Shown: positions 17,695 to 27,335, counted from the first letter of the stretch. The stretch: DNA of 64,000 nucleotides from Nocardia altamirensis NBRC 108246 (GCF_001612685.1 NZ_BDAY01000052.1:1-64000); one strand, 5' to 3'. Translations and numbers: made by a program. The notes: generated from the letters alone by a model not told the origin.

Positions 17695-18780
17695 CTAGTT
17701 GTCCCCGGCGCCCCCACCTGAGCCGGAGCGTTGAGTCCCGGTGCCCGGAGTGTTGCCGTTGCCCGGAGTGTTGTTGCTGTTGCTCGGCGGGGAGTTCTGG
17801 GTCCGCGGCGTTTTCGACGCCTCCGGTGCATTCGTCGATGGTGCCGACGGCGTCAGCGTGCCTGCCGACGACGACGGCACACTCGTCGATTGTTTCGGCA
17901 CACTCGTCGATGGAGTCGAACTGGTCGACGTCGGCGATTTCGTTGTGCTGCTGCCGTTCTGCGAGGTGGTAGTCGGCACCTGGCTCTGGCTGGGCTGCAC
18001 GGTCCCGTCGTCCTCGCCCGTCGGGGGATTGTCGGGTTGACCGCTGCCGTCGTTGGTCCACCAGTGGCCGACGTTGGCGACCTCGTTGCCCGAGATCGAC
18101 TTCCCGGTAGCGCCCTCGAAGCCAGTGATCGCCAGGATCGCGATGAGGAACGCCGCCACGCTGGTGCCGATGATCAGCGGCCACCGCAGGTTGTATCCGC
18201 GGCGTTGCTGCGCTGCGCGGCTACCGCTGTCGCCAACCGGCAACTGGCGATTCACCTGAGGGATCACCACGGTACGGTCCGCGTCGACGAACCGTCCGGC
18301 GCCGCCTCCTGGCGGGATGGTGTGCGGCGGAATGCGGTTCGTGGACGGCATGGAGTTCGGCGGCATGGTGTTCGTTGGCGGCCGCTGTCCCCACGGTGGT
18401 TGGTGCCCGGCACCGGGTCCTGGCAGCCTGTCGTTCCTACGCCCGGCCCGGCCTGGTGCGGCCGGATGGTAATCGGCCGTGCGCTGTTCGGGTGTCTGCG
18501 GCGGCGGCTGGGTCAGCTCGGTCTGCTGCCGGGTGGTCGAATCCGCCAGTGCCAGCGCAGCGTCCTTCGTCCTGCGGAACGAGCGCAGGTAGAACTCGCC
18601 GCCGACCGTGGACACCACACTGGCAATCCCGGCACCCGCGACGGTGCCCGCCACCCCAAGCGTCGATCCAAGAAAGGCCGCAGTGACCGCCGCCAGCGCT
18701 GCCGCGCCGACCTGCGACGGTTTCATGCCGTCCTTTTTTTCCGATTTCTCCGAAGTGCCTTTCTGCTCTTCGCTCATCAT
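17695..18780 (-). CDS. Membrane-anchored Ser/Thr/Pro-rich protein, unknown function
   Basis: 361 aa. A short charged N-terminus is followed by a small-residue hydrophobic segment (~20-60, Ala/Gly-rich), then a Pro/Arg/Gln-rich linker with IPPHTIPPGG-type repeats, one clear membrane span (LIIGTSVAAFLIAILAIT), and an external Ser/Thr/Pro/Asn-rich tail of about 130 residues. The tail looks like a flexible, perhaps glycosylated, cell-wall-spanning stalk. No catalytic domain. An ATG one codon downstream of the first is an equal start. It converges on mmpL across the nested hairpin. Confidence 0.7.
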   Translation of the reverse strand: MMSEEQKGTSEKSEKKDGMKPSQVGAAALAAVTAAFLGSTLGVAGTVAGAGIASVVSTVGGEFYLRSFRRTKDAALALADSTTRQQTELTQPPPQTPEQRTADYHPAAPGRAGRRNDRLPGPGAGHQPPWGQRPPTNTMPPNSMPSTNRIPPHTIPPGGGAGRFVDADRTVVIPQVNRQLPVGDSGSRAAQQRRGYNLRWPLIIGTSVAAFLIAILAITGFEGATGKSISGNEVANVGHWWTNDGSGQPDNPPTGEDDGTVQPSQSQVPTTTSQNGSSTTKSPTSTSSTPSTSVPKQSTSVPSSSAGTLTPSAPSTNAPEASKTPRTQNSPPSNSNNTPGNGNTPGTGTQRSGSGGGAGDN

Positions 18781-18910
18781 CCCGATCTGCTCGCATCGTT
18801 ACCGTTTCGACTTCTCAACGTTATAAGCCGTACGGGCCGCTACGCTCGTTCCCGGGACCGGGACGTGAGCAGTCCCACTGTCACCGTCCGCAGGGTATGG
18901 CAGATCTCTG

Positions 18911-19837
18911 CTATTGGCCGCCGACCGCGACGGGATCGGGCTTATCTGTCGTGGATTCGTCCTCCGAGTGCGGCAGATTGCCGAATACCGCAACCGCTAC
19001 CGCCCCGGCAATAGCAAGGAAGAAGCCAAGAATCGCAAGCCATTCCAGGCCAGGTCGCGAGGTGTCACCGAGGACAAGGACGCCGATTATTCCCGGAATG
19101 ACCGTTTCGCCGACGACCAGTGCCGCAGTAGCACCGTTCACCGAACCGAGTTGCAGCGCAACGGTATGCAAGTAGAAGCCGCCGATACCGGCAATAGCGA
19201 TGGTCCATGCGGCGGGATCGGCGAGCAGCGTCGGCACGTCGAGCGGATCGATGCCTTGGACGATGCGCACCGCGATCGCCAGCGCGCCGAACAGCATGCC
19301 GGCCGCCAGACCCGCGGCCACCGCGCCCCTGGATCCGAGGCGTCGGACGACGAGTTGGCTGACCCCGAACAGCAGCAGCGAGGCGACCAGCACACTCCAG
19401 TGCAGGACGGGATCATCGCTGCCGCCGCCTTCGTGTCCCGCGGCGCCGCCGAGGGCAGCGAGCGCGAGAACCACCGAGCAGATCGCGACCCAGTCGCGCA
19501 GGTGCAGGCGGATGCCGAGCACGAAGATGCCGAGAACCGCGGTGACGATCAGGTTCGCACTCATGATCGTCTGCGACAGGAACAGCGGGATCAACCGCGC
19601 GGACACCGCATTGCCGACAAACCCGACAACATCGAGCACGCTGCCGACGATGAACGCGACCGTCAGCACCGCCGCAACCGTGGAAGCGACTGTGGGAGCG
19701 CCGGTTTCCGTCAACTGCCCGCCCTCGCCGCGCTCCTGCGCCGCAGCCGCCGACCGCCGCGCCGCATACGCCTGCAACACCGACCCCACGCCATACCCCA
19801 GGCACGCGAGCAACGCCGCAAACAGCCCGATCAGCAT
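18911..19837 (-). CDS. DMT/EamA-like membrane transporter
   Basis: 308 aa from the ATG at 19837 (MLIGLFAALLACLGYGVG), the start that puts the first span at the N-terminus. Nine to ten hydrophobic helices are visible, in two repeats typical of the drug/metabolite transporter superfamily (AYAARRSAAAAQ loop; GETVIPGIIGVLVLGD near the end). Substrate unknown; these often export small metabolites. Transcribed toward the Ser/Thr-rich gene, 130 bp away. Confidence 0.8.
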   Translation of the reverse strand: MLIGLFAALLACLGYGVGSVLQAYAARRSAAAAQERGEGGQLTETGAPTVASTVAAVLTVAFIVGSVLDVVGFVGNAVSARLIPLFLSQTIMSANLIVTAVLGIFVLGIRLHLRDWVAICSVVLALAALGGAAGHEGGGSDDPVLHWSVLVASLLLFGVSQLVVRRLGSRGAVAAGLAAGMLFGALAIAVRIVQGIDPLDVPTLLADPAAWTIAIAGIGGFYLHTVALQLGSVNGATAALVVGETVIPGIIGVLVLGDTSRPGLEWLAILGFFLAIAGAVAVAVFGNLPHSEDESTTDKPDPVAVGGQ

Positions 19838-20099
19838 CCGATCGACCCAACGAAGAGAACCCACACTTTTTTGATCACACTCGACGATAACGTTCGCCAA
19901 GCAAAACACCCGTGACCGGTACCTACCCGATGCCGTCGACCGCCGGTCTACGTGGTTGAGCTGTGGTCCTCGACAACCGCGATCTGTGCCGGCGGTTCGA
20001 GCGATAAAGGCGACACTGTCGGCGATTTACCGAACGTGCCGCCTCAACTATCGACTCGAGGTCGCGAAAGTGCCTAGAAGCAGTGCCGGGTAGGAATAT

Positions 20100-21860
20100 T
20101 CAGGCTATGCCGAAGTCTTTGATTTTGCGGTAGATGGTGGCGCGGGACATGCCGAGGGCCGCAGCGGCTTCGGCCTTGTTGCCGTCGTTGTCCTGCAGGC
20201 TGCGCACGATGGCATCGCGTTCCAGTGCCTCGATCTGGCTCAGTTTGCGGCGGGTGAGGGAACGGCATTGTGGCGGCAGTTTGTCGAGCTGGATGATGCC
20301 GGAGCGTTGGCGGGCGACTGTTTCGGCGAGGACTCGGCGGAGTTGGGCGACGTTGCCCGGCCATGGCAGCTTGGCGAGTTGGCGCATCGCGTCGGGGGCG
20401 AGGCGGACGTCGGCGCCCCTGGTCAATTCGCGGAGCAGGAACGGGACGAGGTCGTCGAGGTCCTCGATCCGGTGCCGAAGCGCGGGCACGCCGACAGTGT
20501 GCGTGAAGAAGGGCAGCACGAGCGCGTCGACGGCGGCGGCGTGGATGGCCGAATTCATGGTCGCCGCAATCCAACCGCGGCCCGCGCAGGCCTGCAGGAT
20601 CTCGGCCAGCGGCTCGATCACATCGGTCGGCAGCCGATCCATGCCCGCGATCACGATGTTGAAATCGTTGCCGACGGTCTCGGCGCTCAGCGCGGCAAGC
20701 AACTGCTCGGCATCGGCGAAGTCTCTGATCCGTAGCAGCCGAACAAGTTTGCCCGCATTGACGTGCTCGGCCACCGCTTTGGCGAGTCTTGCGCGTCCAG
20801 AGCCCTTTTCACCGTCGAGCACCACCCACTCGCGATCGCGACAGCACCGCTCGACCTGTTGACAGCTGCGCCGCCAGGAGCTGCTGTGCCCGGCGACGCC
20901 GGGGATCGGGAGGGTGGCGTGTGCGATCGGGCGACGACTGGCGCGATCGGTAGGCACCTGGACGTGCAGGACCACGCTCTTGCTCCCGCGCACCGAAATA
21001 CGCTCGACCGCCGTGACTTTCGCCGTGTGGCCGCTCGGCAGCACGACCACGAGGGTGCCCACCGAGCCGGGTCCGGTCAGATCCTGCGAGTGCTCGAGCA
21101 GGGCAACCTGGTCGTGCGCGTCGAGCGCATGGCGCAGGTACTCGTTCATCAACACCACGTTGCCGCCGATGGCGAGCACGCCGAGGGGATACCGGCGGCA
21201 TTGGCGCAGATAGGTTTCCAGCAGCGCGGTCTCGCTCTCACTGGCCAGCGCACTGAGCCGATCTTCGATCTGGCTGCTCGCGCTCTTGGCGAGGGTGAAC
21301 AGCAACGGATCGGAACGGCTTGCCCAGCAGGTCAAGTCGATGACGCCGAGCACGGATCTCGTCAACGGATGCCGGATCGGTGAACCGGCGCACGCCAGCC
21401 CGCCGAGCGTGCCGAGATAGTGCTCGCCGCCGCGGATGAACGTGGGACGCGCGGTCTCCAGCGTGGTGCCGATCCCGTTGGTGCCGACGAAATGTTCGGC
21501 ATAGCTGTACCCAGGCGCGAGCTGAACGCGGTCGAGTGCCCGCATGATCGAGGGATCGGAGGCGAACCGCTCGAGCACGAGCCCGTCCGACGACGTCAGG
21601 ATGACGCTGATCGTTTGGGACGCAAGATCATTGGCGAGCCGTTGCAGCACGGGCGCCGCCGCATTGGTGAGCGGCGAATCGAGATTCGGACCCCGCACAT
21701 ACGGCAATTCCACCCGATCCGGATGGATGCGCAGTGCGCGCGCCCGGCGCCACGAGTCGAGCACCGTGTCGCGCACCGGAACGGAATCGAGCGAGCCCGC
21801 ACTGAGAAACAGTTCTCGCGCCTGCTGCGCATGGACGACGGCAGCGTCCGGATCCGTCAT
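20100..21860 (-). CDS. mimR: MimR-like GAF/AAA-like/Fis regulator of the mim operon
   Basis: 586 aa from the ATG at 21860 (GAGG 8 nt upstream); a GTG at 21869 is possible. An N-terminal GAF-type sensor (~60-220, AEHFVGTNGIGTTLE) is followed by an NtrC-like central domain, then a Fis-type helix-turn-helix at the C-terminus (NKAEAAAALGMSRATIYRKI). The central domain is degenerate: the Walker A position reads GEKGSGRAR, Walker B reads IVIAGMDRL, and the GAFTGA sigma-54 contact loop is absent, in line with actinobacteria lacking sigma-54. It is divergent from mimA, so it most likely activates the monooxygenase operon. Confidence 0.88.
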   Translation of the reverse strand: MTDPDAAVVHAQQARELFLSAGSLDSVPVRDTVLDSWRRARALRIHPDRVELPYVRGPNLDSPLTNAAAPVLQRLANDLASQTISVILTSSDGLVLERFASDPSIMRALDRVQLAPGYSYAEHFVGTNGIGTTLETARPTFIRGGEHYLGTLGGLACAGSPIRHPLTRSVLGVIDLTCWASRSDPLLFTLAKSASSQIEDRLSALASESETALLETYLRQCRRYPLGVLAIGGNVVLMNEYLRHALDAHDQVALLEHSQDLTGPGSVGTLVVVLPSGHTAKVTAVERISVRGSKSVVLHVQVPTDRASRRPIAHATLPIPGVAGHSSSWRRSCQQVERCCRDREWVVLDGEKGSGRARLAKAVAEHVNAGKLVRLLRIRDFADAEQLLAALSAETVGNDFNIVIAGMDRLPTDVIEPLAEILQACAGRGWIAATMNSAIHAAAVDALVLPFFTHTVGVPALRHRIEDLDDLVPFLLRELTRGADVRLAPDAMRQLAKLPWPGNVAQLRRVLAETVARQRSGIIQLDKLPPQCRSLTRRKLSQIEALERDAIVRSLQDNDGNKAEAAAALGMSRATIYRKIKDFGIA

Positions 21861-21899
21861 TGTGCTCACCTCGATACCGGCTTCTTACGTCACGGTAAC

Positions 21900-21934
21900 C
21901 GCGTCTCAATCTGCGACGCGTCTCAACTCGAGAC
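21900..21934. promoter_or_regulatory. Probable MimR binding site upstream of mimA
   Basis: CGCGTCTCAA is repeated at 21900-21909 and 21917-21926. The second copy continues into the inverted repeat GTCTC-AACTC-GAGAC (21920-21934). It lies in the 146-bp mimR-mimA gap about 75 bp before the mimA start, a normal place for an activator site. The direct contact with MimR is inferred. Confidence 0.55.
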
Positions 21935-22006
21935 ATCCAGCGTACCGGCACTGCTGTGTCATGGGTCACAGGTCAGTGCTAAGCCCGGCACCTCAGGAGG
22001 AATACG

Positions 22007-23656
22007 TTGAGCAGGCAAAGCCTCAGCAAGGCGCATCAGAAGATCACCGAATTGTCGTGGGAGCCAACCTTTGCGACGCCGGCCACCCGGTTCGGCACCG
22101 ATTACACCTTCGACAAGGCACCGAAGAAGGATCCGCTCAAGCAGATCCTGCGCTCCTACTTCCCGATGGAAGAGGAGAAGGACAACCGCGTATTCGGCGC
22201 GATGGACGGCGCAATACGCGGCAACATGTTCCGTCAAGTACAGCAGCGCTGGATGGAATGGCAGAAACTGTTCCTGTCGATCATCCCGTTCCCGGAGATC
22301 TCGGCGGCCCGCGCGATGCCGATGGCCATCGACGCCGTGCCGAATCCGGAGATCCACAACGGTCTCGCGGTGCAGATGATCGACGAGGTCAGGCACTCGA
22401 CGATCCAGATGAACCTCAAGCGCCTCTACATGAACCACTACATCGATCCCGCCGGGTTCGATATCAGCGAGATGGCGTTCGCCAACAACTACGCGGGCAC
22501 CATCGGCCGCCAGTTCGGCGAGGGTTTCATCACCGGTGACGCGATCACCGCGGCGAACATCTACCTCACTGTGGTCGCCGAAACCGCCTTCACCAACACG
22601 CTTTTCGTCGCGATGCCGTCCGAAGCAGCAGCAAATGGCGATTACCTGCTGCCGACGGTGTTCCATTCGGTGCAGTCCGATGAATCCAGGCACATCTCCA
22701 ACGGCTACTCGATTCTGCTGATGGCGCTCGCCGACGAGGACAACCGGCAGCTGCTCGAGCGCGACCTGCGCTACGCCTGGTGGAACAACCACTGCGTGGT
22801 CGATGCCGCCATCGGGACGTTCATCGAGTACGGCACCAAGGATCGGCGCAAGGATCGCGACAGCTACGCCGAGATGTGGCGCCGCTGGATCTACGACGAC
22901 TACTACCGCAGCTATCTCATTCCGCTGGAGAAATACGGCCTGAAGATTCCGCACGATCTGGTCGAAGAGGCGTGGAACCGGATCGTCAACAAGGGTTACG
23001 TGCACGAGGTCGCGCAGTTCTTCGCCACCGGCTGGCCGGTGAACTACTGGCGCATCGACCCGATGACCGACCAGGACTTCGCGTGGTTCGAGGAGAAGTA
23101 CCCGGGTTGGTACAACAAGTACGGGAAGTGGTGGGAGAACTACAACCGCCTGCGCTACCCGGGCCGTAACAAGCCGATCGCGTTCGAGGACGTCGACTAC
23201 CAGTATCCGCATCGCTGCTGGACCTGCATGGTGCCCGCGCTGATTCGCGAAGACATGGTCACCGAGAAGGTCGACGGGCAGTGGCGCACCTACTGTTCGG
23301 AGACCTGCGCCTGGACCGATATCAAGGCCTTCCGACCCGAGTACGAGGGCAGGCCGACGCCGAACATGGGCCGGCTCACCGGTCATCGCGAATGGGAGAC
23401 CCTGCACCACAACCAGGATCTCGCCGACATCGTCGCGCATCTCGGCTACGTCCGCGACGACGGCAAGACGCTCATCCCCCAGCCACATCTGGATCTCGAC
23501 GATCCGAAGAAGCTGTGGACGCTGGACGACCTGCGCGGCATCACGTTCCAGAGCCCGAACATCCTGCTGAACGAGATGTCCGACGAGGAGCGCACTGCCC
23601 ATGTCGCGGCCTACACCGCGGGTGGTCCGGCCGGTCGTCCCGCCAAGGTCGCCTGA
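22007..23656 (+). CDS. mimA: Diiron monooxygenase, large hydroxylase subunit
   Basis: 549 aa from a TTG at 22007, fixed by AGGAGG (21995-22000) six bases upstream. Catalytic alpha subunit of a soluble diiron monooxygenase of the propane/phenol (PrmA/MimA) group. Iron ligands are visible: Glu97, Glu127-Val-Arg-His130, Glu192, Glu226-Ser-Arg-His229. A late CWTC/CSETC cysteine set (~407-430) is also typical of this group. It forms the hydroxylase with MimC and receives electrons from MimB, with MimD as coupling protein. Probable reactions: subterminal hydroxylation of propane, acetone oxidation, phenol hydroxylation. First gene of an eight-gene operon. Confidence 0.95.
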   Translation: MSRQSLSKAHQKITELSWEPTFATPATRFGTDYTFDKAPKKDPLKQILRSYFPMEEEKDNRVFGAMDGAIRGNMFRQVQQRWMEWQKLFLSIIPFPEISAARAMPMAIDAVPNPEIHNGLAVQMIDEVRHSTIQMNLKRLYMNHYIDPAGFDISEMAFANNYAGTIGRQFGEGFITGDAITAANIYLTVVAETAFTNTLFVAMPSEAAANGDYLLPTVFHSVQSDESRHISNGYSILLMALADEDNRQLLERDLRYAWWNNHCVVDAAIGTFIEYGTKDRRKDRDSYAEMWRRWIYDDYYRSYLIPLEKYGLKIPHDLVEEAWNRIVNKGYVHEVAQFFATGWPVNYWRIDPMTDQDFAWFEEKYPGWYNKYGKWWENYNRLRYPGRNKPIAFEDVDYQYPHRCWTCMVPALIREDMVTEKVDGQWRTYCSETCAWTDIKAFRPEYEGRPTPNMGRLTGHREWETLHHNQDLADIVAHLGYVRDDGKTLIPQPHLDLDDPKKLWTLDDLRGITFQSPNILLNEMSDEERTAHVAAYTAGGPAGRPAKVA

Positions 23657-23729
23657 GGCGGTCACGAGCGCTCGGTGACGGCGTGTCCGCACGCACAGGC
23701 CGTCGCCGGGCTCCATCCGAGGAGCACCC

Positions 23730-24782
23730 GTGGGTGACACCCATCGCATCCGGTTCGAGCCGGTCGAACTGGAGATCGAGGCGGCCGAGGACGAGACGAT
23801 CCTCGATGCGGCATTCCGCCAAGGCGTTTCGCTGATGCACGGCTGCCGCGAGGGGCAATGCTCGGCATGCAAGTCGTTCCTGCTCGACGGCGATATCCAG
23901 ATGGATCGCTATTCGACCTTCGCACTCGCCGACTACGAGAGCGAGGAAGGGTATGTGCTGCTGTGCAAGTCGCATGCCTACAGCGACTGCGAGATCGAGC
24001 TGATCAATTTCGACGAGGACGAACTGCGCAATGCCGTTCCGCTGCAACAGTTGCGCACCAGGATCATCGGATTGACCCACCTGACCCACGACATCGTGTC
24101 GCTGGAGGTCGAGCTGATCGAGCCTGCGGCCTACGTCTTCAAGCCGGGTCAGTATTCGGATGTGCTCATCCCGGGCACCGAGGAACATCGGTCGTTCTCC
24201 ATGGCGACCACGCCGACCGAGTCCGCCCGGGTGCAGTTCCTCATCAAACGCTATCCGGGCGGCCGCTTTTCGGGCCTGCTCGGCGGCGGGCTCGGGATCG
24301 GCGACGAGTTGCGGCTGCGCGGGCCGTACGGGTCCTTCACCCTCAAGAAGGATTCCGAGCGCGACATCGTCTGCATCGGCGGCGGGGCCGGGATGGCACC
24401 GATCCTGTCCCTGCTCCGTCATCTCGTCGAAATCGGCAGCAGCAGAAGGGTGCACTACTACTACGGCGCGCGCACCGCCGCGGATCTGTTCTACGTCGAC
24501 GAGATCCGCGAACTCGGCAGCACGCTGCCCGGATTCGTCTTCCTCCCCGCACTGTCGGAGCAGACGACGGCGGACTGGGCCGAGATCGGCGTCGCCGATG
24601 GCGATTTCGGCTTCGTCACCGATGTGGTCGACCGGCGCGAACCCGACCTGTCCGAGGCCGAGATCTACCTGTGCGGGCCGCCGCCGATGGTCGATGCCGC
24701 GCTGGCGCTGCTCGACGGCAAAGGCGTTGCCAGGGAACGCATCCACTTCGACAAGTTCACCACGACGATTCCGCAGACCTGA
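23730..24782 (+). CDS. mimB: Monooxygenase reductase (2Fe-2S / FAD / NADH)
   Basis: 350 aa from a GTG at 23730, with GAGGAG upstream. An N-terminal plant-type ferredoxin domain carries Cys39, Cys44, Cys47 and Cys79 (C-x4-C-x2-C-x31-C). The FAD domain shows RSFSMAT and the NAD domain GGGAGMAPILSLLR and YLCGPPPMVDAAL. It passes electrons from NADH to the diiron hydroxylase. Gene order A-B-C-D matches mim/prm operons of mycobacteria and Gordonia. Confidence 0.95.
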   Translation: MGDTHRIRFEPVELEIEAAEDETILDAAFRQGVSLMHGCREGQCSACKSFLLDGDIQMDRYSTFALADYESEEGYVLLCKSHAYSDCEIELINFDEDELRNAVPLQQLRTRIIGLTHLTHDIVSLEVELIEPAAYVFKPGQYSDVLIPGTEEHRSFSMATTPTESARVQFLIKRYPGGRFSGLLGGGLGIGDELRLRGPYGSFTLKKDSERDIVCIGGGAGMAPILSLLRHLVEIGSSRRVHYYYGARTAADLFYVDEIRELGSTLPGFVFLPALSEQTTADWAEIGVADGDFGFVTDVVDRREPDLSEAEIYLCGPPPMVDAALALLDGKGVARERIHFDKFTTTIPQT

Positions 24783-24806
24783 TTCCAGAGAAAGAGAGAC
24801 CTCACA

Positions 24807-25925
24807 ATGAGTGCACCCACCGCTGACCCAGCGGCGAAGCCAGGGCGCAGTTTCCCCAAGCCGGTATTCACCGACGCCGAGGCAGGAGCCCTGGAGTTCC
24901 CCAGTTCGACGAGCCGCTCCTACAACTATTTCAAGCCCGCCAAATTGCGCGCGACGACATACGAGGACGTGACCTTCGATGTGCAGCCCGACCCGGCCCG
25001 GCATCTGAGCCAGGGCTGGATCTACGGCTTCGGCGACGGGCCCGGCGGCTACCCGCAGGAGTGGACCGCGCTGAAATCCAGTGACTGGCACAGGTTCCGC
25101 GACCCGAACGAGGAGTGGGAACAGACGATCTACCGCAACAACGCCAACGTGGTGCGCCAGATCCAGCAGAACCTGGACAACGCGAAGCTCGCCGACGCGT
25201 ACGCGTCGTGGTCACCGGCGTGGGCGACGTTCATCGAGCGCGATCTCGGCGCCTGGATGCACGCCGAGCACGGCCTCGGCCTGCACGTGTTCACGGCGGC
25301 GCAGCGGTCGGCGCCGACCAACATGATCAACAATGCCGTCGCGGTGAACAGCGCGCACAAGCTGCGTTTCGCGCAGGATCTCGCGCTGTACAACCTGGAT
25401 CTCAGCGAATCCATCAGCGGCTTCGACGGTTCCGCGCACCGCGCGGTGTGGCACACCGATCCGGTCTGGCAGGGCGTGCGGCGCAACGTCGAAATGCTCA
25501 CCGCCGCAGGTGATTGGGCCGAGGCGCTGTTCGCCACGAACATCGTCTTCGAACAGCTCGTCGGCGTCCTGTTCCGCAGCCACCTGATCATGCAGATCTC
25601 GGCACGCAACGGCGACTACGTCACGCCCGCCCTGGTCGGGTCCGGCGAGAACGACTACAACCGCGACCTCGGCTACACCCGCGCGCTGTTCTCGTTGCTG
25701 ACCCGCGATGAGACCCACGGCACCGACAATCGTGTCGTGCTCGCCGGCTGGCTGGCGAAGTGGGTGCCGCTGAGCGTGACCGCCGCGCGTCAACTGCAGC
25801 CGATCTGGTCGCATCCGCAGGAACGCACCATCCCCTTCGTCCAATCGTTCGAAGCCGCCAAGGAAGGCCTGCGCAGCGCGCTCGCCGACCTGGATATCGA
25901 CCAGCCCGAGGAGCTGAACCGATGA
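24807..25925 (+). CDS. mimC: Diiron monooxygenase, small hydroxylase subunit
   Basis: 372 aa; a purine-rich GAGAAAGAGAGACC precedes the ATG. Beta subunit of the soluble diiron monooxygenase family (YNYFKPAKLRATTYEDVT, GDWAEALFATNIVFEQLVG). It lacks the paired ExxH ligands, as expected for the structural subunit that docks with MimA. Its stop overlaps the mimD start (ATGA), supporting stoichiometric synthesis. Confidence 0.94.
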   Translation: MSAPTADPAAKPGRSFPKPVFTDAEAGALEFPSSTSRSYNYFKPAKLRATTYEDVTFDVQPDPARHLSQGWIYGFGDGPGGYPQEWTALKSSDWHRFRDPNEEWEQTIYRNNANVVRQIQQNLDNAKLADAYASWSPAWATFIERDLGAWMHAEHGLGLHVFTAAQRSAPTNMINNAVAVNSAHKLRFAQDLALYNLDLSESISGFDGSAHRAVWHTDPVWQGVRRNVEMLTAAGDWAEALFATNIVFEQLVGVLFRSHLIMQISARNGDYVTPALVGSGENDYNRDLGYTRALFSLLTRDETHGTDNRVVLAGWLAKWVPLSVTAARQLQPIWSHPQERTIPFVQSFEAAKEGLRSALADLDIDQPEELNR

Positions 25926-26272
25926 GTACTGCAATGGAATTCGGCACCGGCGTCGGATCGTCGAACATGTGCGGCGTCACCCTGATGAACAACCAGAACG
26001 GCTACGTCGTCGCCGACGTGATGGCCGACAAGGACGGCGTCGACATCATCGAGTACCCGTCGATGATCCGGGTCGACGGCCACAAGGTGCTGACGTTCGA
26101 CTTCGCCGAGATCACCGACGCGCTCGGCGCGCCGTTCGGACTGTCCGATTTCGAGGAGATCATGTCCACCCACTACGGGCGGATGGTGCATTTCGACGAC
26201 CGGACCATGTTGTTCGCCAACCCGGAGGACGCGGCCGAGTACATCGGCTTCGACCTCAAACCCGTTCCGTAA
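25922..26272 (+). CDS. mimD: Monooxygenase coupling (regulatory) protein
   Basis: 116 aa from the ATG at 25922, overlapping mimC by 4 bases. A cofactor-free effector protein of the MmoB/DmpM type (NMCGVTLMNNQNGYVVADVM, a central IEYPSMIRVDG, and GRMVHFDDRTMLFAN). It binds the hydroxylase and tunes substrate access and electron transfer. The 40-bp gap to the amidohydrolase has an AACGGAG ribosome site. Confidence 0.94.
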   Translation: MSTAMEFGTGVGSSNMCGVTLMNNQNGYVVADVMADKDGVDIIEYPSMIRVDGHKVLTFDFAEITDALGAPFGLSDFEEIMSTHYGRMVHFDDRTMLFANPEDAAEYIGFDLKPVP

Positions 26273-26312
26273 CAAAGATACTCAGCCCGCAAGAACGACA
26301 ACGGAGCACCAC

Positions 26313-27335
26313 ATGTACGAGAAGGATGGCGAGAAGTACTTCATCGTCGACGGCCACATCCACTTCTGGGACGGCGGACCCAGCAATCAGAAGAACCGGT
26401 ACGGCAAGGGATTCACCGAGTGCTTCTACGACTATCACCGGAATCTGTCACCCGCCGACGAGGTGTGGACGCTGGACAAGTTCGGCAAGTACACCGAGGC
26501 CGACCTGATGCACGACCTGTTCGAGGTCGGCTACGTCGACAAGGGGATCTTCCAGCCGACCTACCTGACCGACTTCTACATCGACGGATTCAACACCACC
26601 GAGCGCAATGGTGCACTTGCGGAGAAACATCCGGACAAGCTGATCACCAACGGGTCGTGGGATCCGCGTGACGGCGAGGCGGGCCTCGACCGACTGGAGG
26701 CGCTGCAGCAGCGCTGGAATCTCCAGGGCGTCAAGCTCTACACCGCCGAATGGAAGGGCGAATCCAAGGGCTACAAGCTGACCGATCCGTGGAGCTACCG
26801 GTACCTGGAGAAGTGCGAGGCACTCGGGATCCGCAATATCCATATCCACAAGGGCCCCACCATCTACCCGCTCAACCGCGACGCCTTCGATGTCGCCGAC
26901 GTCGACGATGTCGCGACCGCCTTCCCGAATCTGAACTTCATCATCGAGCACGTCGGTCTCCCCAGGCTCGAGGACTTCTGCTGGATCGCGACCCAGGAAC
27001 CGAACGTCTACGGCGGGCTCGCGGTCGCCATGCCGTTCATCCACACCAGGCCGCGCTATTTCGCGCAGATCATCGGCGAGCTGCTGTACTGGCTCGACGA
27101 GAACCGGATCACCTTCGCCAGCGACTACGCGATCTGGAAGCCCGCCTGGCTGATCGAGAAGTTCGTCGACTTCCAGATCCCGGAGGACATGCAGTCCGAA
27201 TACGGCACGCTGACGACCGAGGTGAAGAAGAAGATCCTCGGGCTCAATCTGGCCAGACTGTACGGCTTTTCGGTGCCGGGCGAGGCGCTGCCCGCGACGG
27301 ACGGGCATTCGGCGCCGAGCGCGGTACCGGCATGA
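26313..27335 (+). CDS. Amidohydrolase_2-family metal-dependent hydrolase
   Basis: 340 aa. TIM-barrel amidohydrolase with the N-terminal metal motif HIHFWDGG, a mid-barrel His in IHIHKGP, and IIEHVGLPR. The closest functional relatives are decarboxylases and hydrolases of the 2-amino-3-carboxymuconate semialdehyde/tartronate type; the reaction here is not known. An amidohydrolase at this position is a feature of mim-type operons. Overlaps the next gene by 4 bases (ATGA), so it belongs to the operon. Confidence 0.88.
   Translation: MYEKDGEKYFIVDGHIHFWDGGPSNQKNRYGKGFTECFYDYHRNLSPADEVWTLDKFGKYTEADLMHDLFEVGYVDKGIFQPTYLTDFYIDGFNTTERNGALAEKHPDKLITNGSWDPRDGEAGLDRLEALQQRWNLQGVKLYTAEWKGESKGYKLTDPWSYRYLEKCEALGIRNIHIHKGPTIYPLNRDAFDVADVDDVATAFPNLNFIIEHVGLPRLEDFCWIATQEPNVYGGLAVAMPFIHTRPRYFAQIIGELLYWLDENRITFASDYAIWKPAWLIEKFVDFQIPEDMQSEYGTLTTEVKKKILGLNLARLYGFSVPGEALPATDGHSAPSAVPA

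Noticed and set aside
17695..18090. Low-complexity stretch resembling a tandem repeat
   Set aside because: It is the coding sequence of the Ser/Thr/Pro/Asn-rich tail of the membrane protein, with no fixed repeat unit.
21959..23872. 637-codon minus-strand frame across mimA
   Set aside because: Antisense to mimA, whose diiron ligands and ribosome site are unambiguous; the shadow is low-complexity Val/Arg/Asp-rich.
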